A stretch of DNA of 47,876 nucleotides, from the NCBI GenBank assembly GCA_017983795.1, contig JAGOAS010000028.1, positions 1-47,876 on the forward strand, written 5' to 3'. This document shows, one piece after another, positions 39,776-47,876 of the stretch. The DNA is from Piscinibacter sp. (GTDB lineage: Bacteria; Pseudomonadota; Gammaproteobacteria; Burkholderiales; Burkholderiaceae_C). A program made the translations under genes and the position numbers. Below the pieces are notes generated by a model. That model was not told the DNA's origin, ran no database searches, and worked only from the letters and a program-made list of their open reading frames with translations. Position 1 is the first letter of the stretch; every line of letters begins with the position of its first letter.

Positions 39776-41788
39776 CTAGGCCAGTTCGCGCTGCTTGCGC
39801 GCCAGGATCTCGGCGTCGCACTTGGGGCAGAACTCGTGGTGCCCGCTCAGGTAGCCGTGCTGCGGGCAGATCGAGAAGGTCGGCGTCACGGTGATGTAGG
39901 GCAGGCGGAAGCGCGTCAGCGCACGCCGCACCAGGTCGCGGCAGGCCTGCGCGCTCGACAGCCGCTCGCTCATGTACAGGTGCAGCACGGTGCCGCCGGT
40001 GTACTTGCGCTGCAGATCGTCCTGCCGCTCCAGCGCCTCGAACGGATCGTCGGTGTAGCCCACCGGCAGCTGCGACGAGTTCGTGTAGTACGGATGCTGC
40101 GGCGTGCCGGCCTGCAGGATGCCGGGGAAGCGCTTGCGGTCTTCCTTGGCGAAGCGGTAGGTGGTGCCTTCGGCCGGCGTCGCTTCCAGGTTGTAGAGGT
40201 GGCCGGTCTCCTCCTGGAAGGCGACCATGCGCGCGCGCACGTGGTCGAGCAGGCGCGCGGCGAGCGCGTGGCCTTCTTCGCTGGTGATGTCGAGCGCGCC
40301 GCCGCTGAAGTTGCGGATCATCTCGTTGATGCCGTTCACGCCCAGCGTCGAGAAGTGGTTGCGCAGCGTGCCGAGGTAGCGCTTGGTGTAGGGGAACAGG
40401 CCCTGGTCCATCAGGCGCTGGATCACCTTGCGCTTGATCTCCAGGCTCTGGCGGCCGAGCTCGAGCAGTTCGTCCAGCCGCGCCAGCAGCGCCGCCTCGT
40501 CGCCCGCGTGCAGGTGGCCCAGGCGCGCGCAGTTGACCGTCACCACGCCCAGCGAGCCGGTCTGCTCGGCCGAGCCGAACAGGCCGTTGCCGCGCTTGAG
40601 CAGCTCGCGCAGATCGAGCTGCAGCCGGCAGCACATCGAGCGGATCTGGTTGGGCTTGAGCTCGGAGTTGACGAAGTTCTGGAAGTACGGCAAGCCGTAG
40701 CGCGCCGTCATCTCGAACAGCGCCGGCACGTTGGGTCCGTCCCAGTCGAAATCGGGCGTGATGTTGTAGGTCGGGATCGGGAAGGTGAAGACGCGGCCCT
40801 TGGCGTCGCCGGCGCACATCACGTCGATGTAGGCGCGGTTGATCAGGTCCATCTCGGCCTGCAGCTCGCCGTACATGAAGGGCATCTCGCGCCCGCCGAT
40901 CACCGGCACCTGCTCGCGCAGGTCTTCCGGGCAGACCCAGTCGAAGGTGAGGTTGGTGAACGGCGTCTGCGTGCCCCAGCGCGAAGGCACGTTGAGGTTG
41001 TAGATCAGCTCCTGCATGCACTGGCGCACCTGCTCGTAGCCGAGCGCGTCCTGGCGCACGTAGGGCGCGAGGTAGGTGTCGAAGGAGCTGAAGGCCTGCG
41101 CGCCGGCCCACTCGTTCTGCATGGTGCCGAGGAAGTTGACGATCTGCCCGACCGCGCTCGACAGGTGCCTGGGCGGCCCCGCCTCCACCTTGCCCGGCAC
41201 GCCGTTCAGGCCCTCGTGCAGCAGCGTGCGCAGGCTCCAGCCGGCGCAGTAACCGCTGAGCATGTCGAGATCGTGGATGTGGATGTCGGCGTCGCGGTGC
41301 GCCTGGCCGATCTCGGGCGGGTAGACGTGGTTGAGCCAGTAGTTGGCCACCACCTTGCCCGAGACGTTGAGGATCAGCCCGCCCAGCGACCAGCCCTGGT
41401 TGGCATTGGCGTTGACGCGCCAGTCGGTCTGCTGCAGGTATTCGTTCATCGACGCTTCGACGTCGACCAGGCTCCTGCGCGCGTCGCGCAGCTTGCGGTG
41501 CTGCTCGCGGTAGACGATGTAGGCGCGCAGCGTGGCGCGGTGGCCGGCATCGAACAGCGTGGCTTCCACCGCATCCTGGATCTGCTCGATATGCGGCGTC
41601 ACCGGCCCGAGCGCCTGCAGGCGCGGCAGCACGCCCTGCTGCGCCAGTTGCTGCGCGCGCGCGGCGTCGAACTCGGCAGCGGCCTGGCCCGCGCGCGCCA
41701 GCGCCACGGCGATCTTGGCCAGGTCGAACTCGCGGATGGCGCCATCGCGCTTGATGACGTGGGTCGGCGTCGGGGTGTTCACAGGCAT
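39776..41788 (-). CDS. nrdD: Anaerobic ribonucleoside-triphosphate reductase, large chain without the glycyl-radical tail
   Basis: 670 aa. An ATP-cone (about 8-95, VIKRDGAIREFDLAKIAVAL) is followed by the 10-stranded barrel domain with FPIPTYNITPDFDWDG, GVVTVNCARLGHLH and GTTYRFAKEDRKRFPGI. The C-terminus holds the zinc site Cys641, His644, Cys654, Cys657 (CPQHGYLSG, CPKC) and then stops 13 residues later, before the RVMGY glycyl-radical motif, which is encoded by the next gene. It reduces NTPs under anoxia. Two NrdR boxes lie immediately upstream. Confidence 0.95.
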   Translation of the reverse strand: MPVNTPTPTHVIKRDGAIREFDLAKIAVALARAGQAAAEFDAARAQQLAQQGVLPRLQALGPVTPHIEQIQDAVEATLFDAGHRATLRAYIVYREQHRKLRDARRSLVDVEASMNEYLQQTDWRVNANANQGWSLGGLILNVSGKVVANYWLNHVYPPEIGQAHRDADIHIHDLDMLSGYCAGWSLRTLLHEGLNGVPGKVEAGPPRHLSSAVGQIVNFLGTMQNEWAGAQAFSSFDTYLAPYVRQDALGYEQVRQCMQELIYNLNVPSRWGTQTPFTNLTFDWVCPEDLREQVPVIGGREMPFMYGELQAEMDLINRAYIDVMCAGDAKGRVFTFPIPTYNITPDFDWDGPNVPALFEMTARYGLPYFQNFVNSELKPNQIRSMCCRLQLDLRELLKRGNGLFGSAEQTGSLGVVTVNCARLGHLHAGDEAALLARLDELLELGRQSLEIKRKVIQRLMDQGLFPYTKRYLGTLRNHFSTLGVNGINEMIRNFSGGALDITSEEGHALAARLLDHVRARMVAFQEETGHLYNLEATPAEGTTYRFAKEDRKRFPGILQAGTPQHPYYTNSSQLPVGYTDDPFEALERQDDLQRKYTGGTVLHLYMSERLSSAQACRDLVRRALTRFRLPYITVTPTFSICPQHGYLSGHHEFCPKCDAEILARKQRELA

Positions 41789-41799
41789 CTCCGCTCCAT

Positions 41800-41847
41800 A
41801 CGCTACAGGTAGTGTGCGGGCGAGATGCTAGACGCTATGGCTAGCGT
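41800..41847. promoter_or_regulatory. Paired NrdR boxes upstream of nrdD
   Basis: Two 16-bp palindromic boxes, ACGCTACAGGTAGTGT (41800-41815) and ACGCTATGGCTAGCGT (41832-41847), match the NrdR consensus acaCwAtATaTwGtgt. Their centres are 32 bp apart, three helical turns, the standard spacing for cooperative NrdR binding. The first box is only 11 bp from the nrdD ATG, so binding would block initiation or the promoter. NrdR itself is not in the window. The rest of the 142-bp gap to fic shows no further feature. Confidence 0.86.
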
Positions 41848-41930
41848 TTTATGTGACAGGCGGTGAAGGCGCCCGTCTATCGGCAGGACCTTTGCGCCAG
41901 GTCAGTGTTGGCGGCGGCTGGGCGCGTCGG

Positions 41931-43142
41931 TCAGGGGCTGGCGTCGGCCTCGGCCTCGGGCCACAGCGCCGGGAAGTAGAAGCGAAGCGCGTGCAAGGGC
42001 AGCCCGAAGCGCAGCTTGCCCTGGGGCGAATCGCTGGCCAGCAGGCCCCGCTTGATCAGCGATGTCAGCAGATTGACCGCGGTACGTTCGCCCAGGCCGG
42101 TCATGCGCTTGAATTCGCCACGCTCGAGTTCGGTTCCGCTCAGGAACAGGTAGTGCAGTGGCCGCAGGGCTTCGATCCGAACGCCGGACCCGAGGGTCTG
42201 CTGCTCGAAGACCAGGCAGGCGGCGATGCGCCGTTCCATGGTCTGCAGATTCAGCGTGGATCGCATGAAGCTCACCTGGTCGAGGCAGACGTCGAGGACA
42301 TAGTCGATCCAGGCTACGAGTGCGGCTTCGCTCAGGTTGCCGCGCCCGTCCAGATCGCCGCGGCGCGGCTCGTCGGCGGCCGCCAGGCAGGTGTAGTAGC
42401 GATCCACCGTGCGCGCGAATCCGCGCAGCGGCGACCACAGGCCGCCGGTGTAGCCCAGCGCGCTGAGCAGGGTGTGCGTGTGCAATCGCATCACGCGGCC
42501 GTTGCCATCCACGAAGGGATGGATCCAGCCGAGCCGGTGGTGCGCCGCGGCCATCGCCACCAGCGCGGCCTCGCCGCGCCGGACACCGCCGTAGACCTCG
42601 CCCCAACGACCGAGAAAACGGCCGACGCTCTGGAAGGCCGGCGCGACATGCCGCCCGACGCTGACCTCGCGACGGCGGATCTCGCCCGGCACGATGGTCT
42701 CCCCTTGCCCGGTCACCCGATCGGAGACTGGCAGGCGCGAGAAGATCGCGCGGTGGATGTCGCAGACGGCAGGCAAGCCGTACAAGGCCTTGGCACCCGC
42801 CTCCCCCTGGTAGCGCTGCTCGAGCTCGGCTTCGGCGTCGATGTGCGCCAAGGCCAGGCGTTGGCGCGCTGCAAGGTTCGCATCCTGAGAGAAGTCGCGG
42901 CGAAGCGCCTGCTCCAGTTCATGAGGCCTGGTGTGCTGGCCTTCGATCCGGTTGCTGTAGTAGGAATTCATGGCCGCCAGCAGGCCGCGCATCTGGCTCG
43001 CGATCGGCTGGCTCGAGAAGGCGGTCGCCGCGGTCGCCAGGTCGTGCGCCTTGACCAGCAGCGGCTCCTGCCGCGCCGCAGAGGGCAGCAGCGGTTCGAA
43101 CTGGTGGGGGGCGTCGTAGAGGTCGGCTGACATTGCGTACAT
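41931..43142 (-). CDS. Fic domain protein with C-terminal winged helix
   Basis: 403 aa. The Fic catalytic motif HPFVDGNGRVMR is at 208-219, expected to transfer AMP from ATP to a hydroxyl of a target protein. A class II-type inhibitory motif S-x3-E-G is at 63-68 (SNRIEG), so activity is probably auto-inhibited by Glu67. The C-terminal part (about 330-395, RMTGLGERTAVNLLTSLIKR) looks like a winged helix-turn-helix. Start 43142 or Met4 (43133) cannot be decided. It sits beside a type I restriction system; target and toxin status are unknown. Confidence 0.9.
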   Translation of the reverse strand: MYAMSADLYDAPHQFEPLLPSAARQEPLLVKAHDLATAATAFSSQPIASQMRGLLAAMNSYYSNRIEGQHTRPHELEQALRRDFSQDANLAARQRLALAHIDAEAELEQRYQGEAGAKALYGLPAVCDIHRAIFSRLPVSDRVTGQGETIVPGEIRRREVSVGRHVAPAFQSVGRFLGRWGEVYGGVRRGEAALVAMAAAHHRLGWIHPFVDGNGRVMRLHTHTLLSALGYTGGLWSPLRGFARTVDRYYTCLAAADEPRRGDLDGRGNLSEAALVAWIDYVLDVCLDQVSFMRSTLNLQTMERRIAACLVFEQQTLGSGVRIEALRPLHYLFLSGTELERGEFKRMTGLGERTAVNLLTSLIKRGLLASDSPQGKLRFGLPLHALRFYFPALWPEAEADASP

Positions 43143-43170
43143 TCAGAGTTCCGCAAGCCATTGTCTCACA

Positions 43171-43219
43171 ACGATAATTCGTCACTACTGCAGGACTTTT
43201 TGCGCACTTTGTTGCGCAC
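43171..43219. promoter_or_regulatory. Possible fic operator: AT-rich inverted repeat and 12-bp-spaced direct repeat
   Basis: The gap between fic and the ygjP-like gene is clearly richer in A+T than its surroundings. It contains the inverted repeat ACGA-TAAT-TCGT (43171-43182) and the octamer TTGCGCAC twice with a 12-bp period (43200-43207, 43212-43219). Both lie upstream of the fic start on the minus strand. Fic proteins with a winged helix could autoregulate here. Low confidence: short motifs can arise by chance. Confidence 0.3.
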
Positions 43220-43283
43220 ATCGGCGCGAGGCGCAGTGGACGCAGTCTGGCCGTGGCGCGTGACGGCCACCGCCCGGATTGAT

Positions 43284-44003
43284 TCAGTTCCGCTCCCAAC
43301 GCTCGGCCGGCAACGGCAGATCGTTGAGATCCGCCCTCGCCTCTCGCCATGCCGGGTAGTGCTGCGTCAACAGTTCGACAAATCGCTCGGAGTGATTGGG
43401 CTCGACCAAGTGCAGCATCTCGTGCACCACCACGTACTCGAGCAGATCCTTGGGCTTCGTCACCAATTCGGTGTTCAGGCGGATATGCCCGGCGCGGTGA
43501 TTGCAGCTTCCCCATTTGGTCTTCATGCGCTGGAGGAAGTAGGCCGATACCCGCACGCCCAGCCGGTGCTCCCACTTCCGGATGAGCGCCGGCACCACGG
43601 CATGCAAGAGCGACTTGTGCCAAGCGTGCATGACCTCGGCGCGCTTGGCGGTGCTGGTGTCGGGCCGGATCGTGAGCGTGATGCGTCGGTGATCGAGCGA
43701 CACCGCCGGCTTGGCATCTGCGATGCGGATGGCCAGCAGGTGGCGTCGGCCCCAGAGGTAGTGTGTCTCGCGCTGAACGAAGCGCCGTGGCACCTCGCGT
43801 GCCTGCTCTCGCAGCTGCGAGCGCTGTTGCCGGATCCACGCCAGCTTCGTGATGGCGAAGGCGCGCGCCACTTCCAGCCGCGTTCCAGCCGGTGCCACCA
43901 GCGACACGCGTCCGTGCGGTGGATGGACCGACAAGTGGGCGTGTTTGACCGCCTTGCGCGTGAGCTCGATCTCGATGTCGCCGAGCCGGATGGTGTCGCT
44001 CAT
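43284..44003 (-). CDS. YgjP/SprT-like metallohydrolase (DUF45)
   Basis: 239 aa, YgjP-like family. Zinc-binding motif HEMLH at 194-198 ([18 protein letters not shown]) with His204 as likely third ligand, and the diagnostic [17 protein letters not shown] before it. Family members are frequently encoded within type I restriction loci; their substrate is unknown. The ATG overlaps the hsdR stop (ATGA), so it is translated from the hsd transcript. Confidence 0.93.
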   Translation of the reverse strand: MSDTIRLGDIEIELTRKAVKHAHLSVHPPHGRVSLVAPAGTRLEVARAFAITKLAWIRQQRSQLREQAREVPRRFVQRETHYLWGRRHLLAIRIADAKPAVSLDHRRITLTIRPDTSTAKRAEVMHAWHKSLLHAVVPALIRKWEHRLGVRVSAYFLQRMKTKWGSCNHRAGHIRLNTELVTKPKDLLEYVVVHEMLHLVEPNHSERFVELLTQHYPAWREARADLNDLPLPAERWERN

Positions 44004-47000
44004 GCGTAGCCGGTCTGCTGCTTGATGATCTCGAAGATGGCGCGCGTGGCCTCGCGGTCGCGCCCCATGATCGGGAACAAGGCGTTGAGAACCTGCGCCT
44101 CGCGCGCCGGATCGCCCTTCCAGCCGGCCGGAGCGCTTTCGCGCATGGCCTGGTCGAGGCGCAATGCCAGCGCCGCGCGCTGCTCGCGCTCGTCCGGTTC
44201 TTCCTCGTGCGCCACCGCCGGGCCGGAAGGCGGGAAGACGGGCAGGTTGCGGTAGAGCACGATCGCCGCCGGATGGCCGTGCAGCACCGCCGGCACCCCG
44301 GCAACGGCGTGCTTGCGCGCCAGCCGTTGCACCAGCGCCTCGGCGTCTTTGAGAAACTGCTCGTAGGCGGCGGCATCGTTCCGCGCCTGCTTGATCAGGT
44401 CTTGCAGAAGCTTGGACATCTCTTCGTAGAAGCGCGGGTCGGTCAGCTTCTCGCGGATGATGGTCTTGCGAACGTTGTTGATGATCGCCTCGGCCACCGC
44501 CTTGTTCGGCAGCTTGCCCTTGGCGTTGAGCTTGCGGGCGATGGCATCGTGGATGCCGGTCTTGATGATCAGGTCCGTCAGCGACAGCGAGCTGAGGTCA
44601 CCCAGGTCGTTCGCGGGGTCGGCCTGAACGTAGGTGTTCAGCAGGTGCCGCATGTCGGCCTCGTAGGGCTTGATGTCCAGCTCCTCGCCCGAGTGTTTCT
44701 TGATGGCGTTGCGCGTGTCGCCGTAGAACTCCGCTTCCGCCTTCAGCGCCGCCGCGTCGGCCGGGCTGTAGCCGGCAGCTTCGAGATCCGCCGCGATGTC
44801 GGCATAGGCGCGCACGAAGGTGGCGACCGACTTGTAGAAGGTGATGCGCAGCGCCTCGGTCTTGTTCAATGCGTCCGCATCGCTCGCATCGCCGCAGAAG
44901 TAGCGCAGAAACTGCTCCACCTCGCGTGTGCCGGTGGTCGACAGCGGCACCGGATCGCACAGGTAGTGCAGCGCCTCGCGCGCCGCGTCCAGCTGCGCCT
45001 TGCCTTCCTTCAGCCAGTCCTTCAGTTCGACGTTGTTGCCGCCGCCGTTGCCGGCGTCGTCGATGTCCAGCTCGTCGGAGCTGTAGACCGCGATCGCCTC
45101 CTGCACGTCCTTGAACAACTCCTTGAAGTCGACGATGTGGCCATAGTCCTTGTCGTCGCCGTCCAGCCGGTTGGTGCGGCAGATGGCCTGGAACAGGTTG
45201 TGGTCGTGCAGCTCGTTGTCGAGGTAGATGTAGGTGCAGCTCGGCGCGTCGAAACCGGTCAGCAGCTTGCTCACCACCACCAGCAGCTTCATGTTGGCCG
45301 GTTCGTCGATGAAGCGGCGCTTCGCCTCGTCCTCGTAGGCCTTGGTGGTCTGGCCCGCCTTCAGCACATGCTTCGTGTAGGTGTCGAACTTGTAGCGCTC
45401 GTCGCTGTTCGGCGGTTCGCGCGAAATCGCGTTGTGATTGGGCTCGAAGGAGGTGACGATGCCGCAGTACGGGCCGAGCGCCGTGTTCTGCAGCAGCCGG
45501 AAATAGTGGCAGGCGTCGTAGATGCCGGCCGCCACCAGGATGGCGGTGCCGCGGTCGTTGTTCAACCGCGGCTTCAAGTCGAAGTCTTCCAGGATGCTGT
45601 GCAGGATGCGCTGCTTGCGCTCGCCCGCGCTCATCAGCTCCTGCATCGTGGCCCAGCGCTTGCGCAGCACGGCCTTCTGGAAGTTGTTCAGCGCCCGCGT
45701 GCGCTTCTCGAAATAGGCCTCGATGGCAGCCGGCGCGGTGATGCGCTGCGGCACGTCGCGCGCCTCGTACTTCAGGTCCAGCACCACCTTGTCGGCCACC
45801 GCCTCGTGGAACTTGTAGGTGTGGATGTAGGTGCCGAACACCTCGCGCGTGGTCTGCCTGTCCTTACGCAGCAGCGGCGTGCCGGTGAAGCCGATGAAGA
45901 TCGCCCCCTCCAGCCAGCGCTTCATCTGCTTGTTCATGTCGCCGCCCTGGCTGCGGTGGCACTCGTCGACGAACACGTAGAAGCGGCCATGGATGGGCGG
46001 CGGCGGCCCCTTCAGGTCGGCCGGGTCGAATTTGTGCACCAGCGCGCACAGCAGCCGCGGCGTGGCCGCACCGAGCTTGGCCACGAACTCGGCGCGCGTG
46101 GTGATGCGCGGACTGGGCGCATCGGCGGCCACCACGCCGGCGTTCTTCATCACGCCTTCGATCTGCTTGTCGAGCTCGTCGCGGTCGGTCACCACCAGCA
46201 CGCGCGAGCGCGCGTCGTGCTCCAGCAGCCACTTGGCCAGCAGCACCATCAGGATGCTCTTGCCGCTGCCCTGCGTGTGCCAGATCACACCGCCTTCCAG
46301 CAGGCGGATGCGCTCCTGCGCCGCCTTGACGCCCGCGAACTGGTGCTGCCGCGGCACCTTCTTGATGCCGTTGTCGAACAGCACGAAGTGGCGCATCAGG
46401 TCCAGCAGTCGCGCCTTGCTGCACAGCTCAGCCAGCGGGCGGTCCAGCAGTGCACCGGGCGGCAGCGCGGCACCTTCCGGCAAAGGCGCCGCCTTCCACT
46501 CGACGAAGAATTCCTCGCGCGTGGTGACCGTGCCGTAGCGCAGCCCCTGCGCGTCGTTGCCCGCCAGCAGCAGCTGCACGGTCGGGAAGAACGCCAGGTT
46601 GAAGATCTCTTCCTGGTTGGTGATGAGCTGGCGGATGCCATCGGCCACCTCCACCGAGGCGCGCTTCAGCTCGATCACCGCGATGGCGATTCCGTTCAGG
46701 TACAGCACCAGATCGGGCCGCCGCTCGTGGCCGCCCTTGAGCGTGACCTCTTCGGCTAGCGCGAAGTCGTTGCGCTCAGGCTCGGCCCAGTCGACCAGGT
46801 GCACCGTATCGTGTGGCTGCCCGGCCGCCACCTGCACCGGCACGCCGTAGCGCAGCAGCTGGTAGCAGCGCAGCGAGGCCTGGTAGAGCGTGATGCCGGT
46901 GGTGTCGGTGGCGGCCAGCAGTTTCTGCAGCGCACCGGCGATGTGGGCCTCGGAGTATCCGCGTGAGCGCAGGTTGTCGCGCAGCAGCTCGGTCTCGATG

Positions 47001-47131
47001 CCGCGGTTGCCCTCTCGCTTGCCCCAGTCGCCGAGGTAGCGCCAGCTCAGGCCATCCGCGCGCGCCGCGTCGGTGAACAGCGCGACGACGCGGTTCTGCG
47101 TCTTGCGTTCCGAGCGGGCTTGTCCGGTCAT
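44000..47131 (-). CDS. hsdR: Type I restriction enzyme, motor/nuclease subunit HsdR
   Basis: 1043 aa. N-terminal PD-(D/E)xK nuclease ([20 protein letters not shown]), Walker A GSGKSILM in [24 protein letters not shown]-type box [11 protein letters not shown], motif [13 protein letters not shown], helicase motif in [18 protein letters not shown] and [20 protein letters not shown]. It translocates DNA and cuts unmodified sequences. ATG 47131 is chosen over 47245 because homologues begin near the [13 protein letters not shown] segment. No hsdM is in the window; it is expected beyond the right edge. Confidence 0.95.
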   Translation of the reverse strand: MTGQARSERKTQNRVVALFTDAARADGLSWRYLGDWGKREGNRGIETELLRDNLRSRGYSEAHIAGALQKLLAATDTTGITLYQASLRCYQLLRYGVPVQVAAGQPHDTVHLVDWAEPERNDFALAEEVTLKGGHERRPDLVLYLNGIAIAVIELKRASVEVADGIRQLITNQEEIFNLAFFPTVQLLLAGNDAQGLRYGTVTTREEFFVEWKAAPLPEGAALPPGALLDRPLAELCSKARLLDLMRHFVLFDNGIKKVPRQHQFAGVKAAQERIRLLEGGVIWHTQGSGKSILMVLLAKWLLEHDARSRVLVVTDRDELDKQIEGVMKNAGVVAADAPSPRITTRAEFVAKLGAATPRLLCALVHKFDPADLKGPPPPIHGRFYVFVDECHRSQGGDMNKQMKRWLEGAIFIGFTGTPLLRKDRQTTREVFGTYIHTYKFHEAVADKVVLDLKYEARDVPQRITAPAAIEAYFEKRTRALNNFQKAVLRKRWATMQELMSAGERKQRILHSILEDFDLKPRLNNDRGTAILVAAGIYDACHYFRLLQNTALGPYCGIVTSFEPNHNAISREPPNSDERYKFDTYTKHVLKAGQTTKAYEDEAKRRFIDEPANMKLLVVVSKLLTGFDAPSCTYIYLDNELHDHNLFQAICRTNRLDGDDKDYGHIVDFKELFKDVQEAIAVYSSDELDIDDAGNGGGNNVELKDWLKEGKAQLDAAREALHYLCDPVPLSTTGTREVEQFLRYFCGDASDADALNKTEALRITFYKSVATFVRAYADIAADLEAAGYSPADAAALKAEAEFYGDTRNAIKKHSGEELDIKPYEADMRHLLNTYVQADPANDLGDLSSLSLTDLIIKTGIHDAIARKLNAKGKLPNKAVAEAIINNVRKTIIREKLTDPRFYEEMSKLLQDLIKQARNDAAAYEQFLKDAEALVQRLARKHAVAGVPAVLHGHPAAIVLYRNLPVFPPSGPAVAHEEEPDEREQRAALALRLDQAMRESAPAGWKGDPAREAQVLNALFPIMGRDREATRAIFEIIKQQTGYA

Positions 47132-47133
47132 CG

Positions 47134-47358
47134 CTACATCTCCCACAGCGCCGCGAGCGGCATCGCCAGGGTGCGCGCGCTGCCGAGCGCGAAAGCGCTG
47201 TGGCCCGCGTAGAGCAGCACGCCGCCCTGGTAGTCCGCACCGCATTGTTCGGCCAGCCGCCGCAGGCCCTGCCCGTCGGCGGGCGTTGCCGTCAGCGCCG
47301 ACTTCACCTCCACCCCCAAGGGGCCGGTCAGCGTAACGTCCATTTGCCTATTTCGCAT
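47134..47358 (-). pseudogene. Remnant resembling the C-terminus of a DUF4143 ATPase
   Basis: A 74-codon frame between hsdS and hsd[21 protein letters not shown] and [17 protein letters not shown] followed by MPLAALWEM match the nuclease-like C-terminal end of AAA ATPases with DUF4143 (VEVKAS... LPLAALW). The ATPase and most of the domain are missing. It ends 2 bp before the hsdR start, so it may still be translated and couple hsdR. Calling it a remnant is inference; a short functional protein cannot be excluded. Confidence 0.62.
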
Positions 47359-47374
47359 GCGTCCAATTGCCGGT

Positions 47375-47876
47375 TCAGACCAGCCGCGTCCTGCCGGTGA
47401 GCAGCTCTTGCATCATGCCTTGCTTGAGCGCGCGGGTCTTGTCGCGGCGGGATTCGAGGGCGGTGAGTTCGGCGTCCATGTCGGAGAGGACGGAGGCGAT
47501 GGCGGATTGCTCTTCCACTGACGGGTAGCTGATCCGAAGTTTCTCGATGTCACCCATGCCAATATTGCCCTGTGACGATGCATTCGTGAGCAAGAGAATC
47601 TGGCCAACACAGTCGGCCGCTTGCAGTTGGTAGTAGAGAAACTTCGGTTGAAGGTGATCGCTGGTTCGCACTAACGCGATTGGCGACCAGATATTGAAGT
47701 CGAGATCGTTGTCAACGATCGCGACCTTGCCTACAGACGCTGCTTTCCCGAGTTGATGTCCCAGGAAGTGGTGTAAGTCCTTGAGTGCGCGGCAGTTCGC
47801 GGAGGGTGGAGCCCGTAGGGCGTAACCCGCAGCGAACTGCCGCGCGGCGGCGGCCGTCCCGGGTGGGGTGGTCATC
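47375..47876 (-). CDS. hsdS: Type I restriction specificity subunit HsdS, C-terminal part (runs to window edge)
   Basis: About 120 C-terminal residues are typical HsdS: KAASVGKVAIVDNDLDF, PIALVRTSDHLQPKFLYYQL, the target-recognition end TNASSQGNIGMGDIEKL and coiled-coil EEQSAIASVLSDMDAELTAL. Upstream of about 47765 the frame stays open, but the sequence is the nested palindrome at 47787-47845 and no longer looks like HsdS. Either the gene was broken or rearranged by that repeat, or the remaining recognition domain lies beyond the edge in altered form. Gene completeness cannot be judged here. Confidence 0.75.
   Translation of the reverse strand, partial: MTTPPGTAAAARQFAAGYALRAPPSANCRALKDLHHFLGHQLGKAASVGKVAIVDNDLDFNIWSPIALVRTSDHLQPKFLYYQLQAADCVGQILLLTNASSQGNIGMGDIEKLRISYPSVEEQSAIASVLSDMDAELTALESRRDKTRALKQGMMQELLTGRTRLV
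47787..47845. repeat. 59-bp nested palindrome (REP-like hairpin) inside the hsdS reading frame
   Basis: Perfect 14-bp outer arms GCGCGGCAGTTCGC (47787-47800) and GCGAACTGCCGCGC (47832-47845). Inside are GGGT/ACCC (47804-47807 / 47825-47828) and GCCC/GGGC (47811-47814 / 47818-47821) with a GTA loop, and 3-nt symmetrical bulges between the stems. Folded, it forms one long three-step hairpin, the look of a REP/RAYT-type or IS-end element. It disrupts the otherwise recognisable HsdS sequence. Confidence 0.75.

Noticed and set aside
43200-43219. TTGCGCAC direct repeat as a phage or plasmid iteron
   Set aside because: Only two copies and no replication gene nearby; kept only as a weak operator candidate.
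1-47876. CRISPR array to go with the Cas6-like gene
   Set aside because: No regularly spaced direct repeats of CRISPR size were seen anywhere in the window.
1-47876. tRNA or rRNA genes
   Set aside because: No cloverleaf-type sequence with a TTCRA arm and no rRNA signature were noticed; gaps between genes are short.

Overview
The window is GC-rich (roughly two thirds G+C) bacterial DNA. It carries a nearly complete reverse dissimilatory sulfite reductase (rDsr) sulfur-oxidation locus. Gene families, gene order (dsrABEFHCMKLJOPN, then a dsrC paralogue and dsrR) and an intergenic repeat of Burkholderiales type point to a sulfur-oxidising betaproteobacterium. This placement is inferred from recognition, not from a search.

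Layout. (1) 1-105 is the 3' tail of an IS110-type transposase abutting chrA (minus strand), followed upstream by soxZ and soxY (minus). (2) From a shared control region at 2401-2470 the plus strand runs tusA, dsrE2, a secreted DUF302-like protein, a YeeE/YedE transporter and a c-type haem protein: sulfur relay plus sulfur-compound uptake. (3) 5794-12103 is a minus-strand operon of nine tightly packed genes, most poorly characterised: a 74-aa protein, an orphan Cas6/Cmx6-like protein, a DsrC paralogue, a helical protein, a TauD-like dioxygenase, an HTH/2Fe-2S/FNR-like fusion, an S24-like protein, a 72-aa protein, a Cys-rich protein and an Sfum_1244-like protein (ten counting both ends). (4) 12273-25617 is the plus-strand dsr operon ending with a uroporphyrinogen-III methyltransferase for sirohaem. 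(5) 25598-27486 (minus) encodes a NarX/NarL-like two-component system. (6) 27732-38837 (plus) holds soeABC (sulfite oxidation to sulfate), a TauE/SafE exporter, a small membrane protein, UspA, a CMD-Rieske fusion, a FadL-type porin, a sulfide:quinone oxidoreductase-like flavoprotein, a rhodanese and a methyltransferase. (7) 38857-41788 (minus) is an anaerobic class III ribonucleotide reductase operon in which the glycyl-radical segment is a separate 63-aa protein, preceded by paired NrdR boxes. (8) 41931 to the right edge is a defence/accessory region: Fic protein, YgjP-type metallohydrolase, HsdR, a DUF4143-like remnant and a partial HsdS carrying a nested palindrome.

How it fits together: sulfide and stored sulfur feed SQR, rhodanese, TusA and DsrE2; DsrEFH passes sulfur to DsrC; DsrC persulfide is oxidised by DsrAB with the DsrMKJOP membrane complex and DsrL; sulfite is oxidised by SoeABC and products leave through TauE/SafE and possibly ChrA.

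Most notable observations: a duplicated promoter element shared by the three divergent control regions of the sulfur locus, with constant 23-bp and 14-bp spacings, which is a plausible target of the local NarL-like regulator; an orphan Cas6-like RNA-processing fold inside the sulfur locus with no CRISPR array; three DsrC paralogues with a graded loss of the two redox cysteines; and a split NrdD.
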